Positions 25,096 through 40,045 of a stretch of DNA of 64,000 nt are shown one piece after another (positions within the stretch are counted from its first letter, which is position 1; each line of letters begins with the position of its first letter). The stretch spans positions 310,001 through 374,000 of the forward strand of contig JAQGEQ010000299.1 in the NCBI GenBank assembly GCA_034620365.1, in the 5' to 3' direction. Source of the DNA: Pegea sp. RAD2-039 (taxonomy: Eukaryota > Chordata > Thaliacea > Salpida > Salpidae). The position numbers and the translations under genes were made by a program. The notes below the pieces were generated by a model. It had not been told where the DNA came from, ran no database searches, and worked only from the letters and a program-made list of their open reading frames with translations.

Positions 25096-27169
25096 ATGAC
25101 TTTTGACAATATCTGTGAAAACAGCTCTCTTTCAAACTGTAAGTTTTATCTTTTTATGTTAGCCGCTTTATTTATTTTATTTTATTAGCTGAAGGAAATG
25201 TATTTACTTCTGAATTCGATATTTCAGTTCAGCCAGAAAAATCAAGTATTTATTTCATTTTTTTATTTCAATTTTTAAATGAGTTTGTTTTGGTAACAAA
25301 ATTTTAAATTTAAACTCCATAATCTTTTGTTTCTAATATATATAAAAAAGTAATGATCTACTTAAAAAGCTATTTAAAAATTTTATTGAAAATTTTCAGC
25401 AACTTTCCGGGACTCACTGCCTTTTAATCTTCACAATTTGGTTGGTTGAAACTAATTTTGTTAATGATGTCGTAAAGTTATTTTATTACAGATCAACAAA
25501 TCTAATATTATATCAAATCATATTTGCTCAAAACCTCCAAATCTTCAACTTCAATCAGATCTTCCAACAAAATATTACGTTGATGGTAAAGATTCTTTGA
25601 GATCTTCTTTCAGTATCACTAGATGACGTGATCTTTGATTTTCTTCTTTAGTTTTTAATTATTCTTTTTTGTATTAAAGATAATCAATTAAAAGCAAACT
25701 AAACTCAGCATCTTCAGTTTCATCTTAAAGATCAACATTTCTTTCTTTTAGATGCCAGTAAGGCTCCTCAAAATCATTTTAGAGAAGATGGGAAAGTAAA
25801 GAGTGACTCTGGAGTGTCCTTACAAGCTTCCAGTAGATCAAGCTCCTCAAAGGTGACCTCTCGAGAGATCTTCTTTGAAGAGCAGTTGGATGAGACAGAG
25901 GTAGGCTTGTTTTAAAAGTTGAATTGAAAATGGAATTTTTTTTGTAGATTGTTGAGGTTAAAGCTCGAACTTTTGAAAGATTCGATGACCTCGACAAAAT
26001 ATTTTCCGGAGGTAATCAACAATAACATCACTGATCATATTTCAATCTTTCTGATGACTTTCAGATGAAATTTCATTAAATTCTGATCAAGTGCACGAGG
26101 AGATTTCTCAACAAACTGACTATCAAGTTGATTTACTTTTTTATGAATTAAATTTGCTAAAATATTAAACTTTAATTTAATTTGGTTTTTCCGATAAACA
26201 ACTTCTTTTCAAACAATTTTTTATTCTTATAGAGTGAAGTGGTTGAGATCAAAGATAAATTAGTAGAGATTACCAGTAAGTTGCAATTTTATATTTTGTT
26301 GTGTATTAACTGTCTTAAGTTGCTTCCATTTATCTTTTAGAGGGTCTTCAAAACATCAGTTACAAAGTGGAGCAAGTACAGAAGCGTATACATCTGATTT
26401 ATTGCGTGAAATCTCAATCACAAAGTCTTAATCATGTTTGTTAAATTCACAAAAATAAAATAAATAAAATTTAATAATCAAAGATCTTAAATATCTGAAA
26501 CCTTTTAATTGAGTCACAAATTCATTTAAATTCCTCTAAACTGAAGATCAAGGACTCTTCTATTGAAGATCAATCCCGAACTAATCCAGAATATCCAAAA
26601 ACTCCGGGATGTTCACGATTTTCCGAGAGCTTTAATGGTGAAATTTTGATTTTTTCTCTTTTTTTGGTTGAAAGGTTTTTAAAATTCATCCAGAAAACAT
26701 CCAATCAATGATCAATAATCTCAATCCATCTGAAGATTTGATGTCTCCGGCTGCATCCAGAGGCTTCTTTTCAAACAACCAATCAAATAACTTCGCTCAT
26801 TCAACACCTAAAAAAAGTAACCTCCAATCACGTAGGAAGTATCCAAGTCACGTGAGGATCACTTTTAGGTCCCTGCAATTCGGATGTTTATTGGCTCCCA
26901 AAAACTCCTGACATTAAAGCAACGTCTGCTCTTCTTCCTCTAAGTCCCAGTCAGATCCATCTTCCTCCTAAACAATCTCATCTTTGATGTTTTTAGAATC
27001 AATCCTCCGGAAGTCCCGGAGTCAATCCGAGAACAAATCCGTCACTTTTTTACTTCATACTGGAAGTAGTAGCGCGAGTGGTTGTGACGCCATCTACAGA
27101 AATGTGGTTCCTGTCGCTAGAGAGCAGCCGAGAGAGCGCCGAAGAGAGAGAAATAAATTGGTGGGATAG
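25096..27169 (+). CDS. Unrecognised multi-exon gene (Ser-rich, possible coiled coil)
   Basis: Proposed exons: 25096-25138, 25189-25245, 25400-25440, 25492-25585, 25752-25900, 25948-26011, 26065-26126, 26233-26275, 26341-26375, 26514-26637, 26694-26816, 26869-26943, 26997-27169; 1083 nt, 360 residues, phases closing at every joint. The family is not recognised. It is Ser/Asn-rich with an acidic, helical middle (EIFFEEQLDETEIVEV, EVVEIKDKLVEITKGLQ) and proline-directed Ser/Thr sites (YPKTPG, DLMSPA, HSTPKK, LPKTPD) as in cell-cycle phosphoproteins, ending in a basic tail (REQPRERRRERNK). The start is uncertain: an in-frame Met at 25045 would add 17 hydrophobic residues, but a strong donor at 25030 and acceptor before 25089 suggest a 5' UTR intron. 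The acceptor of exon 10 and the donor of exon 12 are the weakest joints. Confidence 0.5.
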
Positions 27170-29142
27170 ACAATAAGCTTCGCGATTCTGTTTCTATGAC
27201 AACTTTTATATTTAGAAACTGTGCTGCTTTAAATGATGACTTTTTCTCATTGATCCAATCATAAAGAGCATCTTAACGAGATCATCAACTATGACGTCAT
27301 TTTCGGTTTCGCTTTGGGATCTTGATTGTCATGATTAAAATGTTTCTTGAAAACTTGTGATTTGTTTTTGTAATGTTTAAAAAAGTTCTTTTTTTTTAAA
27401 TTTCGAGATTCGAAAATTTTGCTTCAGAGAATCTTAAGAACTTTTTTAAATTGAGTAATTGAGACTTGAGAAGTAATATTGTGAGTCTTTGTCGATGAAC
27501 AAGATCACTGGATGCTCATTTGTTGATTTAGTAATTACAAAAAGATTATCAAAATAATTAATTTTCAAAATTTCATGTCAAATGTTTTTGGGATTTTTAA
27601 AAGACATTTAAAAAAGAAAATAATTTTAGAATAAGTTTTCGAGAACTGTCGCGAGAAGTCCTCAAAAGTAAAAATTGAAAAATTTGAATAATTTAATAAA
27701 ATTTATAGAAAAAGTTTGAAATTATAAATATCTGGTAAAATTTTATATCTTAAACTATTTTATTTTTCTAATTTTTTTCTCACAAACTTAATGTTATAGA
27801 GAATATTAAAGAAGCTTATTTAATTATTCGTTTAATATCTCTGGACATAAATTAGATTCAAAATCAATTAAGAATTTTACTCTTCCAATTGGTTTTTAAA
27901 TCAATTATCTTTTATAGTAAATGTTATAAAGACAGTTAGAAAATGTATTCTTATCAAGTTTATTCTGTAAAATATTATCTGAATATTTTCCACTTCAAAA
28001 TTATCTGATTTTTATGGGTTATGTTGAAAAACTGCCAAACAAATAATCTATCTTTTCTATTATGCCAACAGTCTGAACAACTTTTTTTTATTTTAGCAAC
28101 AAATCATTTGCTTCTCATATTGTTTCGTGAGTAGAACATGACTATTTCGAAACTAAATCTGTAAAATTTAATCAGTAAACAAACAAACAATTATTTAACA
28201 AAACTGACGTAAGCGGCAAATAATAATATTTAGTGAAACTTTTAATCTTTTATTTATGATAAGTTGTGAAAGATAAGTTTGTAATTATCAATCTAATTTC
28301 GAAAAGTTTGATTCAAATCATGTTTTGAAAAAAACAATTCTGTTTCTTTGTTTCACTATACTTATAATTATTTTTTGATCTTTTAATTTTAGAAAAATTA
28401 AAAATAAAACGAAGCTGTCTAAATATAACAGAAGTTGAATTCAAAAAAACAATTTTGCCAAGAGTGAAAACGACCACTTTGTTTCGGTTATCTTGTATTG
28501 AATTAAACTAGTTTCTGTTGAGTCTGTTTCCACTTTAATATAGAGTTCATGGATTTTTTTGCAAGATTTTTAGCAAATATATATTTGTGAAGGTTAAGAA
28601 ATGTAGATTAGCAGCTAAGTTAAAAGAGGGAGTCTTTCTTTTGATAATTTTTTCAAACAATTAGTGATAAACTGTAAGCTGGGAAATCAAACTTTTCAAA
28701 AAAAACTTTTGCCGAACTTACAAAAAAGTTTGGAAATAAAAATCCACTTCTGATATTCTAAATCAATAAAAAAAAATTTCGAATATGCTCTAATTACATC
28801 TGTAAACAAATTTAAAGAGACTATCTTTGAATATTTGTCTAAATATCACCTCATTTTTCAAGAAATTCAGCAGAATTCTATTTTCTCATTTGTTTTTTCA
28901 TCTTATTTAAGATAAAGTCAAAGATTTATGAATATATGAGAAGGTATTCCAACATACAAATTGAAATCTACTTGTGATTGATCGATTTTATGCAAATTAG
29001 TTGTCAAGTGGATCATTGGCGGTTTCCTTGAATCATTGAGCTTTTCGTCAATGTGAAGATGAATTGAGATGATCAAACAAACAAGAGTCAGGGGCGAAAT
29101 AGGCACAGCTTGAAATTGAGAGAAAATTGACAGGAAATGAAG
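27170..29142. other. AT-rich intergenic stretch between convergent genes
   Basis: A TGACGTCA palindrome lies at 27292-27299, about 120 bp past the preceding stop codon. Otherwise nothing is recognised; this is the 3' flank of both neighbours. Confidence 0.6.
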
Positions 29143-31759
<2,617 letters not shown>

Positions 31760-34700
31760 TTCATTAAAGAAAAAAAAAAATCCTAAAGTCTGTATAAAGA
31801 AAAAGTTGGAATAAAAATGCGCGACAATTCCATATAAGACTGAATTATTTATTATATATATGTGGGAAGATGCCTATAATAAAACATAAAAGTCGTTGAA
31901 TCATCAAAGCCTTTAATATATATCTTAAAAATTTTATACATGTTAAATAAACATTCTGTTTGCTGACGGGTGATATCTACTTTTGTTAAAAGTGGAAAAA
32001 GCCAAGCTTATCTGATTTTAATCAATAAAACTCCCATGAAATTAAATTTATTGTTTTAAGAGCTATAATTGGTCAGAAGTTGAATAGAAATAACCACAAC
32101 AAAGATAAACCTAGAAAATGTTTCACTGCAAATATGAAAAGTTGTCATTTCAAATACCTCATTTACTAGATTGAATTTTTTCTAAATATGTTAAAATTTC
32201 TATTTTAAAGACTTCTTATCACGTTTTAAATTAAATTATTATTTGTAATTACTTTAAAAGAAATGTTACCTTCTACTAATTTGATAAAATTATTTTAAAA
32301 AAGATAACCATTGCCAAATGATGAATAATCATCAAATTGTTAAAAGGTTGTTTTCAAAACCTCAAACCAATTACAGACATTTTTATAAATAAATACAAAT
32401 TAATAGAAAATAACTCTTTTTTGATAACAATCAAACAAAGATAATTGATTTGACAAATGTTTTAAATTTTCAAAAGAAAGCATAAACAAAGAAAGTAAAC
32501 ATGCTTTGAACATAAATCAAATTACATAATATTTATCAAAAAGTCTTCAAGCAAAACATATGGCTAAAAATATCAAACATATTTATTTAGTTTAATTTCT
32601 CTTTACCCAGTTTGATGATGATATAATTAATACAATTAAAAGTAAGTTAAGCTTAAAGGATGAAATAATAAAACATAAGGGTATTAAAACTAAACAAGTT
32701 TGTTTATATGTACATGTCATTTAGTTAATTGAAATTTATTCAATCAAATTTTCGAATCAATTAACATTTTGGTAATTTTTTATTTGACCTTTTACTTAAA
32801 TATTTGAAATAATGTTTAGTTGAATAACTTGTAATAATTTTTAAAACAAAACAAACAAAATCATAAAGTTGTTTGTGATGGGTTTTATGATTCAAAAAGT
32901 TCAAAAAAATTTAAACTAGAAATTTGAAAATATAAGTCTAAATAGACAAAAAGAAACAAAATGTTATAAATAGCCAAATACTACTAAACACAAAGAATTG
33001 TTAAATTTTATTACCAAATAAGCAAAATTAAACAAGGAAAACTGCTGATACAAGATCAATTAGAAATCAAACTTAAACATTTTTAAGGAATATTTAGCGA
33101 GCTTAGACTTAAACTCATTAAAGTTCAAAAGAAAAATATTTTTTAGTTAAATGAACATAAAACTGATTTTAGTGACCTTTTTTTAAGTTGACTAACTTTA
33201 TATATCATTAAGATTATAATCAAAATTTTTTATTATATATTTTATATGAATCTTTTATATTCATATGTAATAAATAGATTAAATAACAAATAAATAAACC
33301 ACAAATTTAAAAAAATATAAGATAATTTTTACTATAAGCAGAAATTAATAGATTACAAATATTTGAATTAGCAATTAAATTAAATAATTTTTATCTAGCA
33401 TAAATATCAAAACCAAATTAAAAAATTATTCTAAAATCATAGTATTAAGACAAATAAGATAATCTAATTTAATTCATAACTAAATATCAATATGTTATCA
33501 GCTAAAGTTGATAAATTTGATTTAACCCCAACATAATAACAAGATGTCAACTGAAGTAAATTTCTTAAAATATTTTCATTCAATCTATTTAAATTAGGGA
33601 TGTTTAAGAGAATTTAAAAAATGCAAAATAGAAATTATGGGGCAAAGCGGTTATTTGGAAATAAGAATATTTTGTGATCAAAACGAACAACAAATTTTTA
33701 GTTTGTTTTTGAACTTTACCTGATTTTGTGAACTTTTAAATAAAAATATAAAATACCAAAAAAGATGAAATAAATGATAAAAGAAAATCCAATTGTACAC
33801 CAGAAAACTAGATTAAAAATTCAAAGAAATACAAAACAAATAAAATAAACAAAAAATAATCAATATTTAATCTAATTTTATTAAATTATGAATAAATTAA
33901 TAGTTTGTTTACACCTACGTCATGTCTAATATTTATTATGTTAACCACTTGGTAAATAAAAACAAAAAATAATCGAATAAAAACAAAACATATAAACTCA
34001 TTCATAACATTAAATACGTAGTTTAAAGTCAAAAATAATGATTTTAATGAAATTCCGGTAATTATATCGTCTTTAAACTATCCGAATTTCGCGGTAAGTG
34101 AATGTTACTCGGCTGAAACAAATGCAATATACCCGACTACAACGTGGTAAAGAGACAAAGTGGTCATTTTTGGCTTTTCATCAAAGCTGTAATTTTTTTC
34201 TTTTTCAACAAAACATTGCAGTGAACATCTGGAATTATTTTTTACCACCAAAATATTTCAATTATTAAAAAAAATTGATTTTTGAAAGCTTTTTATTATT
34301 GTATAGCAAAAATTTATCAAAATTAGATTTAAGATTAGAATTATTTTTTTAAATAAAGGTAACGTTAACAGAATCTAAAAATTCTAAATAGCAAACTATT
34401 TTTAGAAATTATACTACTTTTAGGCTAGATGCATATAAGACACAGTTGTTTAAAGTACCTACGACCACCATTTGTGATTATTGTTTGTAATAAAAGCTTA
34501 TAAGGCTGGTAGTATAGGCCATAGAGTTTTCACAGATTAAATTTACGGGTTGTAGATGAACAGTTGTTTGTTGTTGATTGTTTGTTTTTATTTATTTTTT
34601 TGATACATTTTGTATTCTACTATTGATGAACCAGTTTGATTGAATATACGAATCAAAGTTTTTTTATTTCAGATGAACACAACAAAATTATAATTGACAC

Positions 34701-36267
34701 ATTGATTAAAAACGATTAGGATTAGTTTAGGAAAACAGAACTTTTTCAGTCTAAAGTAAACGATAATTAAGTAAGTTATTTGTCCTGAAACATATATTAT
34801 TTTCAAAATCTAGACATAATTAAAGCTTTTTATTGATTTATAAGTTAGTATTAGTAAATAAGATATTAAAGATTATATACAAAAATGACTTTTCGATTTC
34901 GACTAATTGTCATTCCAATATTCGACTAGAGGCTTCTAAAGACTTGTTTTTTGTATGACATTTTGTGTAAAGTTAACAAAGTATTCCAAATTAATTAGCA
35001 TTACAGCTAAAGCAAAATTGGTGACTACTGCAGCGTACACAAAATTATCTTTTACAAAAATCAATCCAAACTTTGTTACTGGTACACACCTAAGACTTTT
35101 TGTAAATACTTGATACCAAAATTCATTTAATAGAGCATTTAATGTTTTCTTTTCTTTTATATCTTAGCTTTTCATTACCACTGAACGATAAAGAAAAAAG
35201 GTAGCTTTAAAGAAATCCTAAAAACTTTTTTTTGCATTTCACTGTGTTTATATAACATCATCACTGAAGCAATACCCCCAGCTTGGTCGAAGTAGGACTT
35301 ATTTTTACGTCTTTCTGCTTGTACTAGGAAATAATTAAATTTTTGTAACTGATTTCATTCCTTAGAAGAACAAATTTTCTTTTGAAAGGAAATTTTGAAA
35401 AGAATGTGAAAATCTTTTAAGCCGCAATTTTTTAAAATTAAAACAAAATTAGCATTTAAGATAAATGCGGTTTAAATCCATAAATGTTCTTTTGTGCACG
35501 TTGTGGTTCTTAAGTGTTTCTTGCAAGTGAGACGTATTTATTGTTTATCAAAATTCTGTTTTGTAAAATAAGTTAGTATCAATATTTTATTTAGTAAATA
35601 AATTCTGAGGTTTATTCGCTTTCACAATGATGCTAGTTTTAAGAATCAAAATTTCAATTAGAAAACTTAATTTAAATTTGCAGCATGATAACAAAACTAT
35701 CAGATTGAAAATATTTCCTCATTTTAAGGAGCTAATTGAGTTTTTCACTGAAAACAACTTTTAATTTAGTAAATTATGTTTGTTTTAAATGAAAGATTTT
35801 GAGCGAAATTTTCTGAATAATTTCAATTTTAATGAAAGTTAAAACTTTTAGTTATTGAATCTCTAAATTGTTTCTTCTAAAACTTCTACAAATATTTGTT
35901 TGTCTTTAAAACTCTTCACTGAAAAACTTCCTCAAAAACAAAACGAAGAAATTTGTAAACAAGACTTCAATGAGTTAGACTAAATTGAACAATTTTCATC
36001 AAAGTTTTTACAAGTTGAAAGCATCCAAGATCTTTGAGACTTGTTTTGAGAGCCGAAACGAATCAAGAAGATCTTGAAGAAAACTTAGAAGTTTGAAGAT
36101 CATTGTTTTCAGTTTTGTGAAAAATTTAAAAATTTGAATAGAAATTGAAAGAAATAATTTACATAAAAATTCGGTCGACATTTTTGGCGTTTAGCAAAAT
36201 TGGCACCAACAATCGCCGAAACTTCACAATTTATAAAATACATTTGGAAACATTAAAATCCGCAAGA
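31760..36267. other. Large AT-rich gene-free stretch
   Basis: About 4.5 kb with no supported exon, tandem repeat or RNA gene. Slightly GC-richer patches at about 34085-34170 and 35250-35330 contain no coding frame or tRNA-like box that I can defend. Confidence 0.6.
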
Positions 36268-39200
36268 TTAAGCAATCTCAGATAAAAGCTCGTAACTCTC
36301 ATCACTATCAACATCACTTTGATCCGAATCCACGGACCTGATCCCTCTAATCTTCTCGCTGATGGATGTACACGAAATGTTGAAGACTGGTGGATGAGAG
36401 CGGATGATGAAGAAGATCGGAGTGACATCCGATTGTGATTCGTACTAAAAAAGAAGTGATGACGTCATTTCAAGCGGTTGGCATGACAACTCACAGAGGT
36501 GAACTTCTCGACAAATTGATCGAATGCTTCTCGCGTTTTTAAGAAGAATCCGAGAGACATCGAAGGATCAATCTCGGAGAAGCGGATTCGACGCGGCGTG
36601 TTGCAGTGATAGGATGAGTCGTCGAAGTGATGGAAGGGCGCGGTGGCGACCTGTGACGCGAAATCAGTGATGCGTGACCGAGAGGGGGCGGGAACTAACC
36701 GGTAAATCTGGGGTCAATTGAGTTGTATGAGGATCAAGAAAGATGAGAGAAGAGTCAGAAGAACCGATGAAGTAGTAGGCGCGATTTGGTTTACCTCCAA
36801 CAAATCCGATTGAGTCCGGGTAATGTAGGCACAGCTGCAAAAGAAGCGATGATGACGTCACTAGGGAGTCGATAAGTGTAATAAGTTGCAACATCATAAA
36901 GGTTTTCAAAAGGCTAAGTGGTCCTTAGCTGGTTCAAGTGGTTGTTAGCTGGTTCAAGTGGTTGTTAGCTGGTTCAAGTGGTTGTTAGTTGGTTCAAGTG
37001 GTTGTTAGCTGATTCAAATGGTTGTTAGCTGGTTCAAGTGGTTATTAGCTGGTACAAGTGGTTATTAGCTGGTTCAAGTGGTTGTTAGTTGGTTCAAGTG
37101 GTTATTAGCTGGTTCAAATGGTTGTTAGCTGGTTCAAGTGGTTGTTAGCTGGTTCAAGTGGTTGTTAGCTGGTTCAAGTGGTTGTTAGCTGGTTCAAGTG
37201 GTTATTAGCTGGTTCAAGTGGTTATTAGCTGGTTCAAATGGTTGTTAACTGGTTCAAGTGGTTATTAGCTGGTACAAGTGGTTATTAGCTGGTTCAAGTG
37301 GTTGTTAGCTGGTTCAAATAGTTGTTAGCTGGTTCAAATAGTTGTTAGCTGGTTCAAGTGGTTGTTAGCTGGTTTATTTTAGGACTTTAGTTATTTTATT
37401 AAAACTTTGTCTGGTTTTTCAGAAAGTGTTTTTCAGAAAGGTTTTTAGAGAGAAGATCTGTAATCAGCTGACTTCAAATTATTTCCATAAAAACCACCAA
37501 ATGTGTCACAAAACAAAATCATCTTTTACAATTCCCAATCACCAACTAAATCATCAAAATGTTAAAATTAAAACTTTAAAATTAGAAATGTTGTTTCATG
37601 TTTGAATTCAGTTTAAAGGAAATTTCAAAATTGGTTTATAATTCAACAAAATAATCTTCTAGAAAAATAAACAAACAAAACATTTAGAAGCACAGCAGCA
37701 AGTACTTTATACAAATTGTGGAAACTTTTATCAGTTTTGATTCTCATAAACTTCCTACAAAGTTCAACTACAAAAATGAAAAGTCGAGACATGAGAAAGT
37801 TGTAAAATGTGAAGCATGTGATCATAAATGAATATATCATGTGAATATTTCAACAGATTTTGTAGTGACATCAATATCCAATTTCCTGAACTTTATTGTC
37901 ATGTTATTTTATTGATTCGATTTCATAGAAGATCTGATGTAAGAAACTGATTTAAAAGTTTCAAAACATCTTTAAAATTAAGAGAAAAACATTTTTGATT
38001 TTTCAACAAATACTTTTTTGTGTAAAAAATGTTTTTTAAATTAGAAATTGTTCTCAAAGGTCTTGAAGAGTTCTTTTTTGACAAATATGTTTTGTTGTTT
38101 GAAAATGATAAATAATTTATATTTTTGAAATAATTTGTAGTTAGCATTTTGAAATTACAAAAATGATAAACTGAATTTTAAATAGCTGATCATTTAGTTG
38201 ATAATTTAAACTTTTTCACGATTTGATATGACTACAATGTAAAGTAAGATGACTCAACATCATGTGACATTCGTGTTTTTCATACGCTACTGGTCATTTT
38301 GTTTTACGAAATTAACAAAAACAGCTGACAGCTGATCTTCAAATGATTTTGGAAAAATCTTATTTTTAACCACAAGTTTCTACTTTCAAACAAACCTTTA
38401 AATGCTTCTCATAATCATGATTAAAACAATCAAGCCCTATTCGACCAGGGACCAGAAGTAACAGTGGTTTCCAGTTGACCTGGGTATCTTCCGTCTTTGA
38501 GACACTTTCAGAGTCTTTTTCTTTGTAGTCTTTGTCTAAAGACTTCGCAATCAGTTTTTCTGCAAATAAACGAGGTTTTATGTTTTGGCCAAAACAGTAA
38601 GAAGTGACATCCTGTGCTGACGTATCATCATCAGCTTAAAAGTTTGCTGAAAATGTCAATAGTGGTTTGAACATTTATAATTTCATCATCTTTTGTATTT
38701 AAATAAAAATGAATTTCTATTGACGCAGTTCTTTCAAATAATCTACTTCAATTGAAAAAGAGAAACGTTGATGAACAATTTATCAAATTATAGAAACAAA
38801 GATAAGAAAGATTAAAATGGAAATAATTTGAATTAAACAAATGCAAGTATGAATGAACCTATATCTTCAGTATAGATGGTGTTTTGGGTGGTATTGACGT
38901 GAATTACGATGTTATTGTGTTCATCAAACTTCGAGAGTTTTCTGAAACAAGAAAAATTTTATTGAAACATAAAAAAGTTGTTAGAAGTTTGAAATAAACA
39001 AAATATTTGTAGCAATTCAACTTTTCGTAGAAACTGTTTGCTTACCTCAAAACATGTGATATAGTTGTAGGTCCGAACCAAGCTCCTACACGCTTACCTT
39101 CATCCACACCCATACTTGCTATCTGATGTATTGAGTATCTACTTGATCGTCTATCTACAAGTTGCTCTAAAATCTTCCAGTAAGCATGCTGGTTTTCAAC

Positions 39201-40045
39201 ATCTTCTTCATCATAATTCCAATCTAAGGAAAGAGTTGATTAGTTGATGAGGATTGTTTGATAGGATCACCTTTGCCGAGATTTAATCTGGTGAGTGCTT
39301 CCGCTAACATCATCTGCCCTGATCTTAACATACATCCCCATCCGGAATCAGAAGTAGCTCCAGTACCTCCCATCGACTTGAATCCCTTTCGGTATGTACA
39401 CCAAATCTTGGATCTGTCAAATAATTAGAGAAATATTTTAGTAGTGATCTGAATAAAACACAAATTGAAAAGTGGTTTGAAGTGTTTAGTGTGTTTACTG
39501 ATCTGGTTTTTCAGATTAGAAGTCAGTAGCATCTCGATAAAGTTTTTTCTTTTGTTGAACTTTTATTATTTTGAGATATCTCCCGTGGGTTTCTAATAAA
39601 ACTCTATTTTCAGAAAAAATGAACAACAAAAATCGACAGCTAACTGTCTAGACCAACAACAGATACTTTTTGTGAGATAGATTAGTAAAAAGCCTTTTAT
39701 TTAGCAACTTGACTCGTAAGACATGAACACAACCAAATAAAATTGATAAAAATTTGTGGTTAGTGGTTAAAGATGCTTTTATCAAACTAATTTAAATGAT
39801 TGGTGCTTCACAATTATATTAAAATCAACTAAAGCATGCAGACAATAAAAAGATTGATAAAAAAATTGAAATTTATTCATCAAAATAAACTTTTAAAAAG
39901 TCAATTGAAAATACAAACCTTATACATTTCAGAAATTCATGTTTTTGTTCAGGAAGTACAAATTTTCGATCACAAATTGAAATTTCTTCTTTTTCATTCC
40001 AACTTTCAACTGCAGGAGCACATAAGGTTTCATAAGTCTGTCGAG
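36268..40045 (-). CDS. ATG4: Autophagy cysteine protease ATG4 (5' end unresolved)
   Basis: Protease that trims and de-lipidates ATG8/LC3 proteins in the cytosol. Exons: 40045-39919, 39413-39271, 39223-39046, 38941-38859, 38634-38396, 36834-36700, 36650-36495, 36444-36268; about 411 residues are visible. Catalytic Cys in [14 protein letters not shown]; regulatory-loop region [35 protein letters not shown]; catalytic Asp/His in FLDPHTTQ; then [13 protein letters not shown]. The C-terminus ends [13 protein letters not shown], which resembles the LC3-interacting motif at the end of ATG4B. The first Met is missing: the exon at 40045 opens in mid-codon. An upstream mini-exon at 40963-40919 would fit only with an alternative acceptor inside that exon. 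The 1.56-kb intron 36835-38395 carries the 20-bp minisatellite. Confidence 0.95.
36921..37380. repeat. 20-bp minisatellite in an ATG4 intron (23 units)
   Basis: Twenty-three consecutive units of exactly 20 bp, consensus GTTGTTAGCTGGTTCAAGTG, with no insertion or deletion; the last unit decays after the first 13 bases. Units differ only by point changes (GTTATTAG, GGTACAAG, CAAATG, CAAATA). A degenerate start is visible from about 36914. The array begins about 80 bp upstream, in transcript direction, of the exon ending in LDPHTTQ. Confidence 0.97.

Noticed and set aside
27001-27169. Independent 61-codon gene at 26984-27169
   Set aside because: It fits in phase as the last exon of the 25.1-27.2 kb gene.
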